This document shows positions 49,824 to 57,706 of a stretch of DNA of 57,706 nucleotides, piece after piece. Origin of the DNA: Halanaerobium congolense (GTDB taxonomy: Bacteria; Bacillota; Halanaerobiia; Halanaerobiales; Halanaerobiaceae); NCBI RefSeq assembly GCF_004366375.1, contig NZ_SOEF01000020.1, positions 1-57,706 of the forward strand, given 5' to 3'. Under the pieces are notes generated by a model. The model was not told the origin of the DNA. It saw only the letters and a list, made by a program, of their open reading frames with translations, and ran no database searches. The position numbers and the translations under genes are program-made. The stretch's first letter is position 1; each line of letters begins with the position of its first letter.

Positions 49824-52800
49824 ATGAATTTTAAAGATTTATTATTAGAAAACCAAAAATTTAAAAAAATTGCGAAAAATATAAATGCTTCGGCACAATC
49901 AATTAGTGGTTTAAGCGGCAGCAGGATTTCTTATTTTGCTGTTAATTTTTTAAAGAAAACGGAAAAAGATATAATTTTCTTTTTGCCAGATAATTATTAT
50001 CTGCAGCAGATGCAGGAAGATTTAATTCGATTAATTGGTAAAGACAATTTTTTAGTTTTTCCGGAAGAAGAAATACTTCCTCATGAACAGCTGATGCCCG
50101 ATTTAACAACTATGAGTGAAAGAACTAAGGTTTTAACTGAACTTGTTTTTTCTCTCAATCAAAAAAAGAAAATTATCTTGACTACTCCAGCAGCAGTCTT
50201 TAAAAAACTTCCACCTAAAGATATTTATAAAAATAGCAGCATAAATATTAAAACAGGAACAGAACTTGCAATTCCAGAATTGAGGCAGAAACTTTTTTCT
50301 CTTGGTTACAAACGGGAAGAAATGGTAGAAGCTCCAGGTCAGTACAGCATTAGAGGTGGAATTATTGATATTTTTACACTGCTTGATGAACAACCATTTA
50401 GAATTGAGCTTTTTGGAGATGAAATAGATTCAATTCGAAAAATTGATTTAACTGCTCAAAGATCTAAAATGCGGGTGAATCAGATCACAGTTCCTCCTTT
50501 TGCAAATATTGTTATTGACCAAGATGTTGTTGCAAGGGCTTATCCCAGCTTAGAAAATACTTATTCAAAAGCAATTTCAGAACTTGTAGAAAATAATCAG
50601 CAAGAAGAAGCTGCTTACTTAAAAGAAAAAGCTAAAAAAATGTTGGAAAATTTGAAAGAAAAACATCGCTTTCCAGGCTTTGAACAATTTTTACCTTTTT
50701 ACTATGAAAAGACTGCTAATTTCTTTGATTATTTAGAAGAGAGTATAATTTTTGCTGTACGACCTCAAAAAATGAAGCAGTTAACTCATGCGCATTATCA
50801 AGAAATTGTTGAGACACATACCAGACTTTTAGAGCAGGGAATGGTTTTTCCAGAATATCTTGATAATTTTATTACTGAATCAGAGTTCAAAAGAGAAATC
50901 ACTAAAAACAGGGTAGTAGATATTAATTCTGAATTTGAACACAATAAAGTTATTGAGAATGATATTCATTTTAATACCTCTCCTCTAGAACCTTTTCACG
51001 GGCAGTTAGAACTGTTTAGTGAAAAATTAGTGGAATTATTAAAGAAAAAATATCAAATTGCTATCACCTTAAATTCGGCCAGTAAAAAAAGAAGATTAAA
51101 AATGTTTTTAGAAGAAAAAAATCTGGTTGTTGGTGAAAATTTTAAAGAAAGTAGAATTGTTATTTTTTCTGATAGTTTAGCTGAGGGCTTTATTTTTGAT
51201 GACATAAAGCTTGCTGTTTTTAGTGACAAAGAAGTTTTTGGTAATGAACAGAAAAGAAAAAGAAAAATTGGAGATTTTGAAGATGGAGTGGAAATTTATA
51301 GTGTTGAGGATTTAAAAGCCGGAGACTTTGTTGTTCATGAAAATCACGGTATAGGAAAGTATCTTGGAGTTAAAACCTTAGAAATTCAGGGCCAGCATAA
51401 AGACTACCTTGTTTTAAAATATGCTGGAGAAGATAAACTTTATGTTCCAACTGAAAAAATAGATTTGGTCCAAAAATATATAGGTTCAGATGCTGGATCA
51501 CCCAAATTATATAAATTAGGCAGTAGCGACTGGAAGAAAGTAAAAGAAAAAGTCCAGAAATCAGTTGAAGAAATGGCTGTTGGTTTATTAGAACTATATG
51601 CTAGAAGAGAAACTTTAAAAGGCTACCAGTTTTCAGAAGATGATGTCTGGCAGCAGGAGTTTGAAGATGCTTTTCCATTTGAAGAAACACCTGATCAGAA
51701 AAAAGCTATTGAAGCAGTGAAATCTGATATGGAATCCCAAGAACCTATGGACCGTTTATTATGTGGAGATGTAGGATATGGTAAAACTGAAGTAGCAATT
51801 AGAGCAGCTTTCAAAGCAGCATTAGATAGTAAACAGACTGCTGTTTTAGTGCCAACAACAATCTTAGCCCAACAACATTTCAATACTTTTTCTGAAAGAA
51901 TTGAAGAATTTCCAGTTAGAATTGGAATGTTGAGTAGATTTAATACAGCAGCTGAACAGAGGGAAACTTTAAAAAAATTAATTAAAGGTGAAATAGATAT
52001 TTTGATTGGAACTCATCGCATATTATCAAAAGATGTTATTTTTGATGATTTAGGTTTATTAATAATTGATGAAGAGCAAAGATTTGGAGTTACCCACAAA
52101 GAAAAATTAAAAAATTTAAAAAAGAATGTAGATGTTTTAACTTTAACGGCGACACCTATTCCGCGAACTCTTCATATGGCTTTAGTTGGAGTAAGGGATA
52201 TGAGCTTAATCGAAACACCGCCTGAAAATAGATATCCAATCAGAACTTTTATCAAGGAATATAATAAAGAGTTGATCTCTAGTGCTATTAGAAGAGAGTT
52301 GGCTAGGAGAGGGCAGATCTATTTTGTTCATAATCGGGTTAAAGATATAGAAAAAACGGCTGGTAAGCTTCAAAAATTGATGCCTGAAGCAAAAATAGCT
52401 GTTGCTCATGGGCAGATGAATGAAAATCGTTTAGAAAAAGTTATGTATGCTTTTTATCATCATGAATTTGATATTTTAGTTTGTACAACGATAATTGAAA
52501 CAGGTCTTGATATTCCAAATGTTAATACCATTATTATTAACCATGCTGATAAAATGGGGCTATCACAATTATATCAATTACGTGGTCGTGTTGGTCGAAC
52601 AAATAGGATTGCTTATGCCTATCTGCTTTATGAAAGAGATAGAGTTTTACCAGAAGTCGCAGAAAAGAGATTGGAAGCAATTAAGGAGTTTTCTACTCTT
52701 GGTTCAGGTTTTAAAATTGCCATGCGAGATTTAGAAATTAGAGGGGCCGGAAATTTATTAGGCCCCGAACAGAGTGGGCATATTGCAGCAGTTGGATTTT

Positions 52801-53306
52801 CCCTGTATACTAAATTATTAGAAGGCACAATTGAAGAGTTAAAAGGTAAATCTGATCAAAAAGAATTTGAAGTTGAAATTAATCTTAATTTAGATGCTTA
52901 TATACCTGATGATTATATTAAATATGAAGCTAGAAAAATTGAGATATACAAAAAGATAAAATCAATAGAAAATGAAGCTGATGCAGTAGATACAGTAGAT
53001 GAATTGATAGATAGATTTGGGGAGCCACCAATTGAAATTATGCGTTTAATAAATGCTGCAAGACTTAAGTTTTTGGCTTTTGAACTAAACATTGATCTAA
53101 TAAAAGAAAAAGATGCTAAAATTATTTGTCAGTTTATCAATGCTGAAGTAGTAGATGGCAGCAAGCTTTTAGAATTCAGTCAAAAATATAAAAGGAAAAT
53201 TAAAATTAAATCTGCCAAGAAACCACAAATTATAATTAAAATTGATGACCCAGAAAATATTGATAAACAACTATTAAAAATGCTAAAATATTTAAAGAGT
53301 CTATAA
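49824..53306 (+). CDS. mfd: Transcription-repair coupling factor Mfd
   Basis: Mfd removes RNA polymerase stalled at lesions and recruits UvrA. The 1160-residue protein has the UvrB-like N-terminal module (about residues 1-350) with FPEEEILPHEQLMPD and GGIIDIFTLLDEQPFRIELFGDEIDSIR. The RNA-polymerase-interaction domain (about 495-565) reads FVVHENHGIGKYLG. The translocase has Walker A GDVGYGKTE (about 646), DEEQRFGV (about 748) and TATPIPRTLHMAL. The C-terminal TRCF domain ends it. The length is normal. It is preceded by AAGGAG. Confidence 0.97.
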   Translation: MNFKDLLLENQKFKKIAKNINASAQSISGLSGSRISYFAVNFLKKTEKDIIFFLPDNYYLQQMQEDLIRLIGKDNFLVFPEEEILPHEQLMPDLTTMSERTKVLTELVFSLNQKKKIILTTPAAVFKKLPPKDIYKNSSINIKTGTELAIPELRQKLFSLGYKREEMVEAPGQYSIRGGIIDIFTLLDEQPFRIELFGDEIDSIRKIDLTAQRSKMRVNQITVPPFANIVIDQDVVARAYPSLENTYSKAISELVENNQQEEAAYLKEKAKKMLENLKEKHRFPGFEQFLPFYYEKTANFFDYLEESIIFAVRPQKMKQLTHAHYQEIVETHTRLLEQGMVFPEYLDNFITESEFKREITKNRVVDINSEFEHNKVIENDIHFNTSPLEPFHGQLELFSEKLVELLKKKYQIAITLNSASKKRRLKMFLEEKNLVVGENFKESRIVIFSDSLAEGFIFDDIKLAVFSDKEVFGNEQKRKRKIGDFEDGVEIYSVEDLKAGDFVVHENHGIGKYLGVKTLEIQGQHKDYLVLKYAGEDKLYVPTEKIDLVQKYIGSDAGSPKLYKLGSSDWKKVKEKVQKSVEEMAVGLLELYARRETLKGYQFSEDDVWQQEFEDAFPFEETPDQKKAIEAVKSDMESQEPMDRLLCGDVGYGKTEVAIRAAFKAALDSKQTAVLVPTTILAQQHFNTFSERIEEFPVRIGMLSRFNTAAEQRETLKKLIKGEIDILIGTHRILSKDVIFDDLGLLIIDEEQRFGVTHKEKLKNLKKNVDVLTLTATPIPRTLHMALVGVRDMSLIETPPENRYPIRTFIKEYNKELISSAIRRELARRGQIYFVHNRVKDIEKTAGKLQKLMPEAKIAVAHGQMNENRLEKVMYAFYHHEFDILVCTTIIETGLDIPNVNTIIINHADKMGLSQLYQLRGRVGRTNRIAYAYLLYERDRVLPEVAEKRLEAIKEFSTLGSGFKIAMRDLEIRGAGNLLGPEQSGHIAAVGFSLYTKLLEGTIEELKGKSDQKEFEVEINLNLDAYIPDDYIKYEARKIEIYKKIKSIENEADAVDTVDELIDRFGEPPIEIMRLINAARLKFLAFELNIDLIKEKDAKIICQFINAEVVDGSKLLEFSQKYKRKIKIKSAKKPQIIIKIDDPENIDKQLLKMLKYLKSL

Positions 53307-53375
53307 ATCAATTATATAAATCAGCAATATTAAACTTAGCCATTATTTAAACTTAAGAACTAAAGGGTGGAAAAA

Positions 53376-55013
53376 ATGTCGGAAAACACAAAAAAAGGCA
53401 GTTTTATTAAAGGAGCAGCCATTCTAACAGCTGCAGGATTGGCAGCTAGAGTAATGGGCTTTGGTTATCGAGTTATTTTAACCAGAATTATTGGGGCTGA
53501 AGGGATGGGCCTTTATCAAATGGCCTATCCAATTTATACTGTTTTATTAGTTGTTTCTAGATCGGGTATACCTGTGGCTCTGGCAAAGTTAATTGCAGAT
53601 AAAATTGCAGCTGGCAAAAAAAAAGAGGCATATAAAATCTTTAAAGTAGCGAGAAAGATGAGTTTTGTTATTGGACTTTTGATCTCGATTGTCATGGCCT
53701 TATCAGCAAAACCATTAATCTCACTACTTTCTCTTGATCCGAGATCATATTATGCAGTTTTAGCAATTTCTCCTGCGATTTTTGTAGTTTCAATTATGGC
53801 TTCATATCGTGGCTTTTTTCAAGGACTGCAGGATATGGTTCCAACTGCAAAATCTCAGATTTTTGAGCAATTTATTCGGATGTTTACTATGATTGGATTA
53901 GTTATATTATTAGTACCCTATGGTTTAGACTTTGCAGCTGCTGGAGCCAGTTTTGGAGCTGTGAGTGGAGGCATTGGTGGATTAATAATTTTATTAATTA
54001 TTTATTCAAAGAGAAAAGAAAAAATATTTACTTTTTTAGAGACTGGGGATGATTCTGTAGAACTCAGTTCAAAAAGTGTTGTTCAAAAAATAGTTTCATT
54101 AGGGGTCCCAATCACACTTGGAGCATTAGTAATGCCTTTAATGAGTCTTGTTGATTTAGTTTTTGTTCCTAATCGTCTGCAGGATGCAGGTTTCATGATC
54201 AGAGAAGCGACTGAGTTATACGGCATGTTTTCTGCTGTAGCAATGCCGCTTGTAAACTTTCCAACTATTATTACAGTCTCTTTATCAGCGAGTCTTGTTC
54301 CGGCAATTGCAGAAGCTTATACTCTGGGTAGGGAAAAACTGATCCAGTATCGCACTCAAACAGCTTTGAGACTTACAGTTTTAATTTCTTTACCAGCTGC
54401 AGCAGGCTTGTTTTTGCTGGCTGAGCCTCTGACAGAAATAATTTTTGCTGAACCTGGAGCTGCAGTACCACTGCGTTTTGTTTCCTGGGGGGTTTTTTTC
54501 ATTGCTTTACAGCAAACAAGTACTGGTATTTTAAATGGAATTGGAAAGACTTCTATTCCAGCTAAAAACTTGATGGTCGGAGCAGTCTTTAATGCAGTTA
54601 TTAACTACACACTTACAGCCATACCATCTTTTGGAATTAGAGGTGCTGCTTTAGGAACAAGTACTGGTTTTGCAATTGCAGCTTTTTTAAACTTATATTA
54701 TGTAAGAAAAGAAAGTGGATTTAGAATCGATGCTAAAGCAATGATTATAAAACCATTTACTTCGGTTTTTTTAATGGGGGTTTTTGTTAAAATATTTTAC
54801 AATTATCTATTTGTCTTTTTAGAAAAAAATAGTGTCGATTTTGCTTATTCAATTACAACTTTTGTAACTGTAGCTGCTGCAGCTTTGTTTTATTTTGTAA
54901 TATTACTTTTATTTAAAGAAATAAAATATAATGACTTAGCAATGCTGCCGATGTTTGGGAAAAAGTTAGCTGACAGTTTAGTGAAAATTGGTGTTTTAAA
55001 AAAGGATAATTAA
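53376..55013 (+). CDS. SpoVB/MurJ-like polysaccharide flippase (MOP superfamily)
   Basis: This 545-residue membrane protein has about 14 helices. KGAAILTAAGLAARVMGFGYRVILTRIIGAEGMGLYQMAYPIY (recognised by AARVMGFGYR and GAEGMGLYQ), SGIPVALAKLIADKIA and SYRGFFQGLQDMVPTA are typical of the SpoVB/YabM group. It may flip lipid-linked sugars across the membrane. Bacillus has yabM between mfd/spoVT and mazG; here spoVT is absent. ATG 53376 follows AAAGGGTGG. Confidence 0.9.
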   Translation: MSENTKKGSFIKGAAILTAAGLAARVMGFGYRVILTRIIGAEGMGLYQMAYPIYTVLLVVSRSGIPVALAKLIADKIAAGKKKEAYKIFKVARKMSFVIGLLISIVMALSAKPLISLLSLDPRSYYAVLAISPAIFVVSIMASYRGFFQGLQDMVPTAKSQIFEQFIRMFTMIGLVILLVPYGLDFAAAGASFGAVSGGIGGLIILLIIYSKRKEKIFTFLETGDDSVELSSKSVVQKIVSLGVPITLGALVMPLMSLVDLVFVPNRLQDAGFMIREATELYGMFSAVAMPLVNFPTIITVSLSASLVPAIAEAYTLGREKLIQYRTQTALRLTVLISLPAAAGLFLLAEPLTEIIFAEPGAAVPLRFVSWGVFFIALQQTSTGILNGIGKTSIPAKNLMVGAVFNAVINYTLTAIPSFGIRGAALGTSTGFAIAAFLNLYYVRKESGFRIDAKAMIIKPFTSVFLMGVFVKIFYNYLFVFLEKNSVDFAYSITTFVTVAAAALFYFVILLLFKEIKYNDLAMLPMFGKKLADSLVKIGVLKKDN

Positions 55014-55046
55014 TAGATTGTTTAAAGAAAAGCAGGAGGTATAGCT

Positions 55047-55892
55047 TTGGAAAAAGATATTAGAAATGAAATTTTAGAAGAACTGGATCAATTAATAAAA
55101 GTTATGGCGGTACTTAGAGGGCCTGGTGGATGTCCCTGGGATAAAAAACAGGATTACTATTCAATTAAGGAAAATATAATTGAAGAGGCTTATGAAGTAG
55201 TAGAGGCATTAGAAAAAAATGATATACCTGCATTTAAAGAAGAATTAGGAGATCTTTTATTACAGGTTGTTTTTGAATCTCAAATAGCTTATGAAAAAAA
55301 TGACTTTAATTTAGGTGATGTCGCAAAAGTCCTGCGGGAGAAATTAATTAGAAGACATCCTCATGTTTTTGCAGAACTAGATGTTAGTGGGTCTGATGAA
55401 GTATTAAAAAATTGGGAAAAAATCAAGCAAAAAGAAAAAGGTAAAAAAAATCAACTCAATTCTTTACTTGATAAATTTAATCAGGGACAAAGTGCTTTGA
55501 ATCAGGCTTATGATATTCAAAAAATTGCGGCTGAAGTTGGTTTTGATTGGAATGATTTAAGACCAGTTATAGACAAGATTGAAGAAGAGTTGTCGGAATG
55601 TAAAGAAATCATTGCTGTAAATCCAGATAACACTACGCTTAGTCAGTCAAATTTAGATAAAAAAGATAAGGATAAGTTGGAATCTGAAATTGGAGACCTG
55701 CTTTTTGCTGTTGTTAATTTTGCCCGGTTTAATGACATAAATCCAGAAATAGCTTTGTTGAAGACAATACTTAAATTCAAAAATAGATTTGCTTTTATTG
55801 AAAACAGAGTGAAAAAAAATAATAATGACTTTGAAGATTATAACTTAGAACAATTAGACGAATTTTGGAATCAAGCTAAAAAAGAAGAATAA
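55047..55892 (+). CDS. mazG: Nucleoside triphosphate pyrophosphohydrolase MazG
   Basis: This 281-residue enzyme hydrolyses NTPs to NMP and pyrophosphate, cleaning altered nucleotides or tuning (p)ppGpp. The first domain has GGCPWDKKQDYYSIKENIIEEAYEVVEALE (about residues 28-57; EExxE metal site) and ELGDLLLQVVF. The second domain has KIEEELSECKEI and ESEIGDLLFAVVNFAR (about 212-227). The N-terminal YabN methylase domain of Bacillus is absent. TTG 55047 follows AGGAGG. Confidence 0.93.
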   Translation: MEKDIRNEILEELDQLIKVMAVLRGPGGCPWDKKQDYYSIKENIIEEAYEVVEALEKNDIPAFKEELGDLLLQVVFESQIAYEKNDFNLGDVAKVLREKLIRRHPHVFAELDVSGSDEVLKNWEKIKQKEKGKKNQLNSLLDKFNQGQSALNQAYDIQKIAAEVGFDWNDLRPVIDKIEEELSECKEIIAVNPDNTTLSQSNLDKKDKDKLESEIGDLLFAVVNFARFNDINPEIALLKTILKFKNRFAFIENRVKKNNNDFEDYNLEQLDEFWNQAKKEE

Positions 55893-55918
55893 TTATATTA
55901 TACGAGGAGGATCATCAA

Positions 55919-57046
55919 ATGAAAAAAAGTATTATTGCTATTTCAATAATTAGTATTTTATTTAGCCTAGTATTTGTCACTCCTGTCTTAGCTTTTGATG
56001 TTGCAACTGATTCAGCCATATTATTAGAAGTTGAAACTGGACAGGTTTTATTTGAAAAAAATGCTGACCGCAAATTACCACCGGCCAGTATTACTAAAAT
56101 AATGTCTCTTTTGATCACTATGGAAAAATTAGAAGAAGGAAGTATTTCTTTAGATGATAAGGTAACTATTAGTCGATATGCTCAGTCAATGGGTGGTTCA
56201 CAAATTTATTTAAAGGCTAACACTCAGGTTGAGTTAGAAAAATTGCTTAAAGCAGTAACAATTGCCTCTGGCAATGATGCAAGTGTAGCGATTGCAGAAT
56301 ATATTGCTGGTACATATAGTAATTTTATTGCTATGATGAATGATAAAGCTCAAGAGTTAGGAATGAATTCTACTAATTTCGTCAATTCAACAGGGCTGCC
56401 GGATCCTAACCATTATTCAACAGCACGTGATATATCTATTATGGCAAAAGAATTATCTAAGTATCCTCAAGTTCTCGAATGGGCCTCTATATGGACTGAA
56501 ACTATCCAACTTCCAAATCGAAAAGCAATGTTAGTAAATACAAATAGTTTGATTAATAAATATCCCAGTATGGATGGTTTAAAAACTGGTCATACACAAG
56601 AAGCTGGTTTCTGTCTTGCTTCTACCGCTAAAAAAGGAGATACACGTTTAATTTCAGTTGTTTTACAGGGAGAAACTCTTACAGAAAGAGAAGAATCAAC
56701 TACAAGACTTCTAGATTATGGTTTTAATGCGTTTTCTAAAAGAAAAATAGCAGCTGCAGGTGATCAGATTCAAAATATACCTATTGCTGAATCAGCAAAT
56801 AAAGTTGCTGTGGGTGAAGTAGCATCAGATTTATATGTTATGGTGCAGAAAGGACAAGAAAAAGACATTTCTCAAGAAGTTAAAGTTAAGGATTCTCTTA
56901 CAGCTCCAATTGAAAAAGGAGGAGTTCTTGGGGAACTAACTGTATATAATGGAGAAAAAATAATTTCTACTGTAGATGTAGTTGCAGCAGCGGAAATAGA
57001 ACGTGCTAACATAATAACTAGAATGTGGAGAAAGATTTTTAACTAA
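55919..57046 (+). CDS. D-alanyl-D-alanine carboxypeptidase (DacF/PBP5 type)
   Basis: This 375-residue serine peptidase trims peptidoglycan stem peptides. A signal peptide spans about residues 1-25 (cleavage near VLA-FD). Active-site motifs are Ser57-x-x-Lys60 in ASITK, Ser117-Gly-Asn119 and Lys222-Thr-Gly in DGLKTGHT. A C-terminal PBP5-type beta domain (about 275-360) precedes an amphipathic end, ANIITRMWRKIFN, which probably anchors it to the membrane. It starts 26 bases after mazG, so it may be cotranscribed. Confidence 0.93.
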   Translation: MKKSIIAISIISILFSLVFVTPVLAFDVATDSAILLEVETGQVLFEKNADRKLPPASITKIMSLLITMEKLEEGSISLDDKVTISRYAQSMGGSQIYLKANTQVELEKLLKAVTIASGNDASVAIAEYIAGTYSNFIAMMNDKAQELGMNSTNFVNSTGLPDPNHYSTARDISIMAKELSKYPQVLEWASIWTETIQLPNRKAMLVNTNSLINKYPSMDGLKTGHTQEAGFCLASTAKKGDTRLISVVLQGETLTEREESTTRLLDYGFNAFSKRKIAAAGDQIQNIPIAESANKVAVGEVASDLYVMVQKGQEKDISQEVKVKDSLTAPIEKGGVLGELTVYNGEKIISTVDVVAAAEIERANIITRMWRKIFN

Positions 57047-57147
57047 GAGCAGGATATATAATTCAAATAACTATACAAGAATAACTATATATAAGATAGA
57101 AATCTAGTAAATTATGACTAAAATAATATAATATTAGTAGAAAATTT

Positions 57148-57189
57148 AACACTCCCTTGAATTTAAATTAATCAATGGAGTGTTTTTTT
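57148..57189 (+). terminator. Terminator after the carboxypeptidase gene
   Basis: AACACTCC (57148-57155) pairs with GGAGTGTT (57177-57184), with a partly self-complementary loop and a run of T. Confidence 0.8.
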
Positions 57190-57208
57190 ATTTTTTTGTT
57201 TTAAATTC

Positions 57209-57237
57209 TTGACAACATTTAAATTTAATGTTACTAT
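57209..57237 (+). promoter_or_regulatory. rRNA-type tandem promoter P1
   Basis: TTGACA (57209-57214), a 17-base spacer and TACTAT (57232-57237). Confidence 0.75.
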
Positions 57238-57298
57238 ATTAAACGTTGCAGCGAAATTAATTTCGTTTGTGATTCCTCTAAAAAAATCTTGTTTACTC

Positions 57299-57327
57299 TT
57301 GACAAATACAAGAATTGATGCTATGAT
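57299..57327 (+). promoter_or_regulatory. rRNA-type tandem promoter P2
   Basis: TTGACA (57299-57304), a 17-base spacer and TATGAT (57322-57327), then TGTCGCTG near the expected start. Confidence 0.8.
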
Positions 57328-57392
57328 AATGTATGTCGCTGAAAAGTTATAGATACTAATTTTTTGGTCGATAAAATTATTTTAAAAAGTTC

Positions 57393-57421
57393 TTGACAAA
57401 GCAAAAAGAGCTTGATAAGAT
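57393..57421 (+). promoter_or_regulatory. rRNA-type tandem promoter P3
   Basis: TTGACA (57393-57398), a 17-base spacer and TAAGAT (57416-57421), then GCGTCGCA near the expected start. It shares AGTTCTTGACAAAG with P4. Confidence 0.8.
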
Positions 57422-57595
57422 AATAAGCGTCGCACAAATAATCTCCGTTAAAATTTAAGCTTTTAATTGATCTTAAATTGGAGGTTGAAAAGAACTAAAA
57501 TTTTAAAATTTAAATATTTATCTTCTTTATATATAAGAGAAAATATGAGGTTTTAAAATACAGAAAATCTTTTTAAAATATTTTCTAAAAAGTTC

Positions 57596-57624
57596 TTGAC
57601 AAAGTGAGGCACGGTTGATAAGAT
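57596..57624 (+). promoter_or_regulatory. rRNA-type tandem promoter P4
   Basis: TTGACA (57596-57601), a 17-base spacer and TAAGAT (57619-57624), then TGTCGCTG near the expected start. Confidence 0.8.
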
Positions 57625-57676
57625 ATTAAATGTCGCTGATAAAAAAACGCGGCAAAAACAAAAGAAGAAGATTTTG

Positions 57677-57706
57677 TGAACCTTGAAAATTAAACAGCAA
57701 GCCAAC
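57677..57706 (+). promoter_or_regulatory. boxA-like rRNA leader at window edge
   Basis: TGAACCTTGAAAATTAAACA resembles the boxA/pre-16S leader found just before 16S rRNA genes in Firmicutes. With the four promoters it indicates an rRNA operon beginning beyond base 57706. No rRNA sequence itself is in the window. Confidence 0.65.

Overview
The window looks like a chromosomal stretch from a low-GC, anaerobic, outer-membrane-bearing Firmicute, most probably of the order Halanaerobiales (a Halanaerobium-like organism). This is inferred from the AT-rich sequence, purine-rich ribosome binding sites with frequent TTG/GTG starts, a Bacillus/Clostridium-type gene order (tatD-ksgA-veg ... ispE ... spoVG-glmU-prs-rplY-pth-mfd-spoVB-like-mazG), ferredoxin-dependent 2-oxoacid metabolism, a Na+-pumping decarboxylase, and two hints of a second membrane (a KdsC-type phosphatase and a PstS without a lipobox). 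No tRNA, CRISPR array, insertion sequence or phage gene was seen.

Region 1 (1-3030) holds the broken 3' end of a methyltransferase gene, a P-loop kinase-like gene with an atypical Walker A motif, a D-2-hydroxyacid dehydrogenase and fdhD. Region 2 (3100-13307) is a ten-kilobase propionyl-CoA/succinyl-CoA module in two transcription units. The first has the B12-binding mutase subunit, MeaB, the epimerase and a four-gene Na+-translocating methylmalonyl-CoA decarboxylase. The second has a four-subunit 2-oxoacid:ferredoxin oxidoreductase whose genes overlap one another and the large mutase subunit. Together they could take 2-oxoglutarate to succinyl-CoA, methylmalonyl-CoA and propionyl-CoA, making reduced ferredoxin and a sodium gradient.

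Region 3 (13443-26341) has a ComFB-like gene, an AI-2E-family permease, the sufCBDSU operon, a drug/metabolite-type permease behind a clear Fur box, a KdsC-like phosphatase, a convergent iscS-thiI pair, tatD and a Gfo/Idh/MocA oxidoreductase. Region 4 (26415-39243) begins with ksgA and veg. It continues into a phosphate block (Na/Pi cotransporter, PhoB, PhoR, pstSCAB, phoU), with a small arsR-permease-thioredoxin cassette and a YlbF-like gene inserted between phoR and pstS. PhoP-type repeats precede pstS.

Region 5 (39536-57046) has PspC-type membrane proteins, bioY, ispE, a glnR-glnA operon, an ECF S-component gene paired with an AIR-synthase-like gene, and then the conserved spoVG-to-mazG housekeeping block and a D-Ala-D-Ala carboxypeptidase. 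The last 660 bases carry four tandem consensus promoters and a boxA-like leader, so an rRNA operon very probably starts just beyond the right edge.

Most of the window is core genome. The points most worth attention are the fused-by-overlap KOR/mutase operon with its Na+ pump, the Fur-controlled permease, two orphan promoters that may drive small RNAs, the arsenical-type cassette inside the phosphate block, the ECF/AIR-synthase pair, and the small unrecognised reading frame between ksgA and veg.
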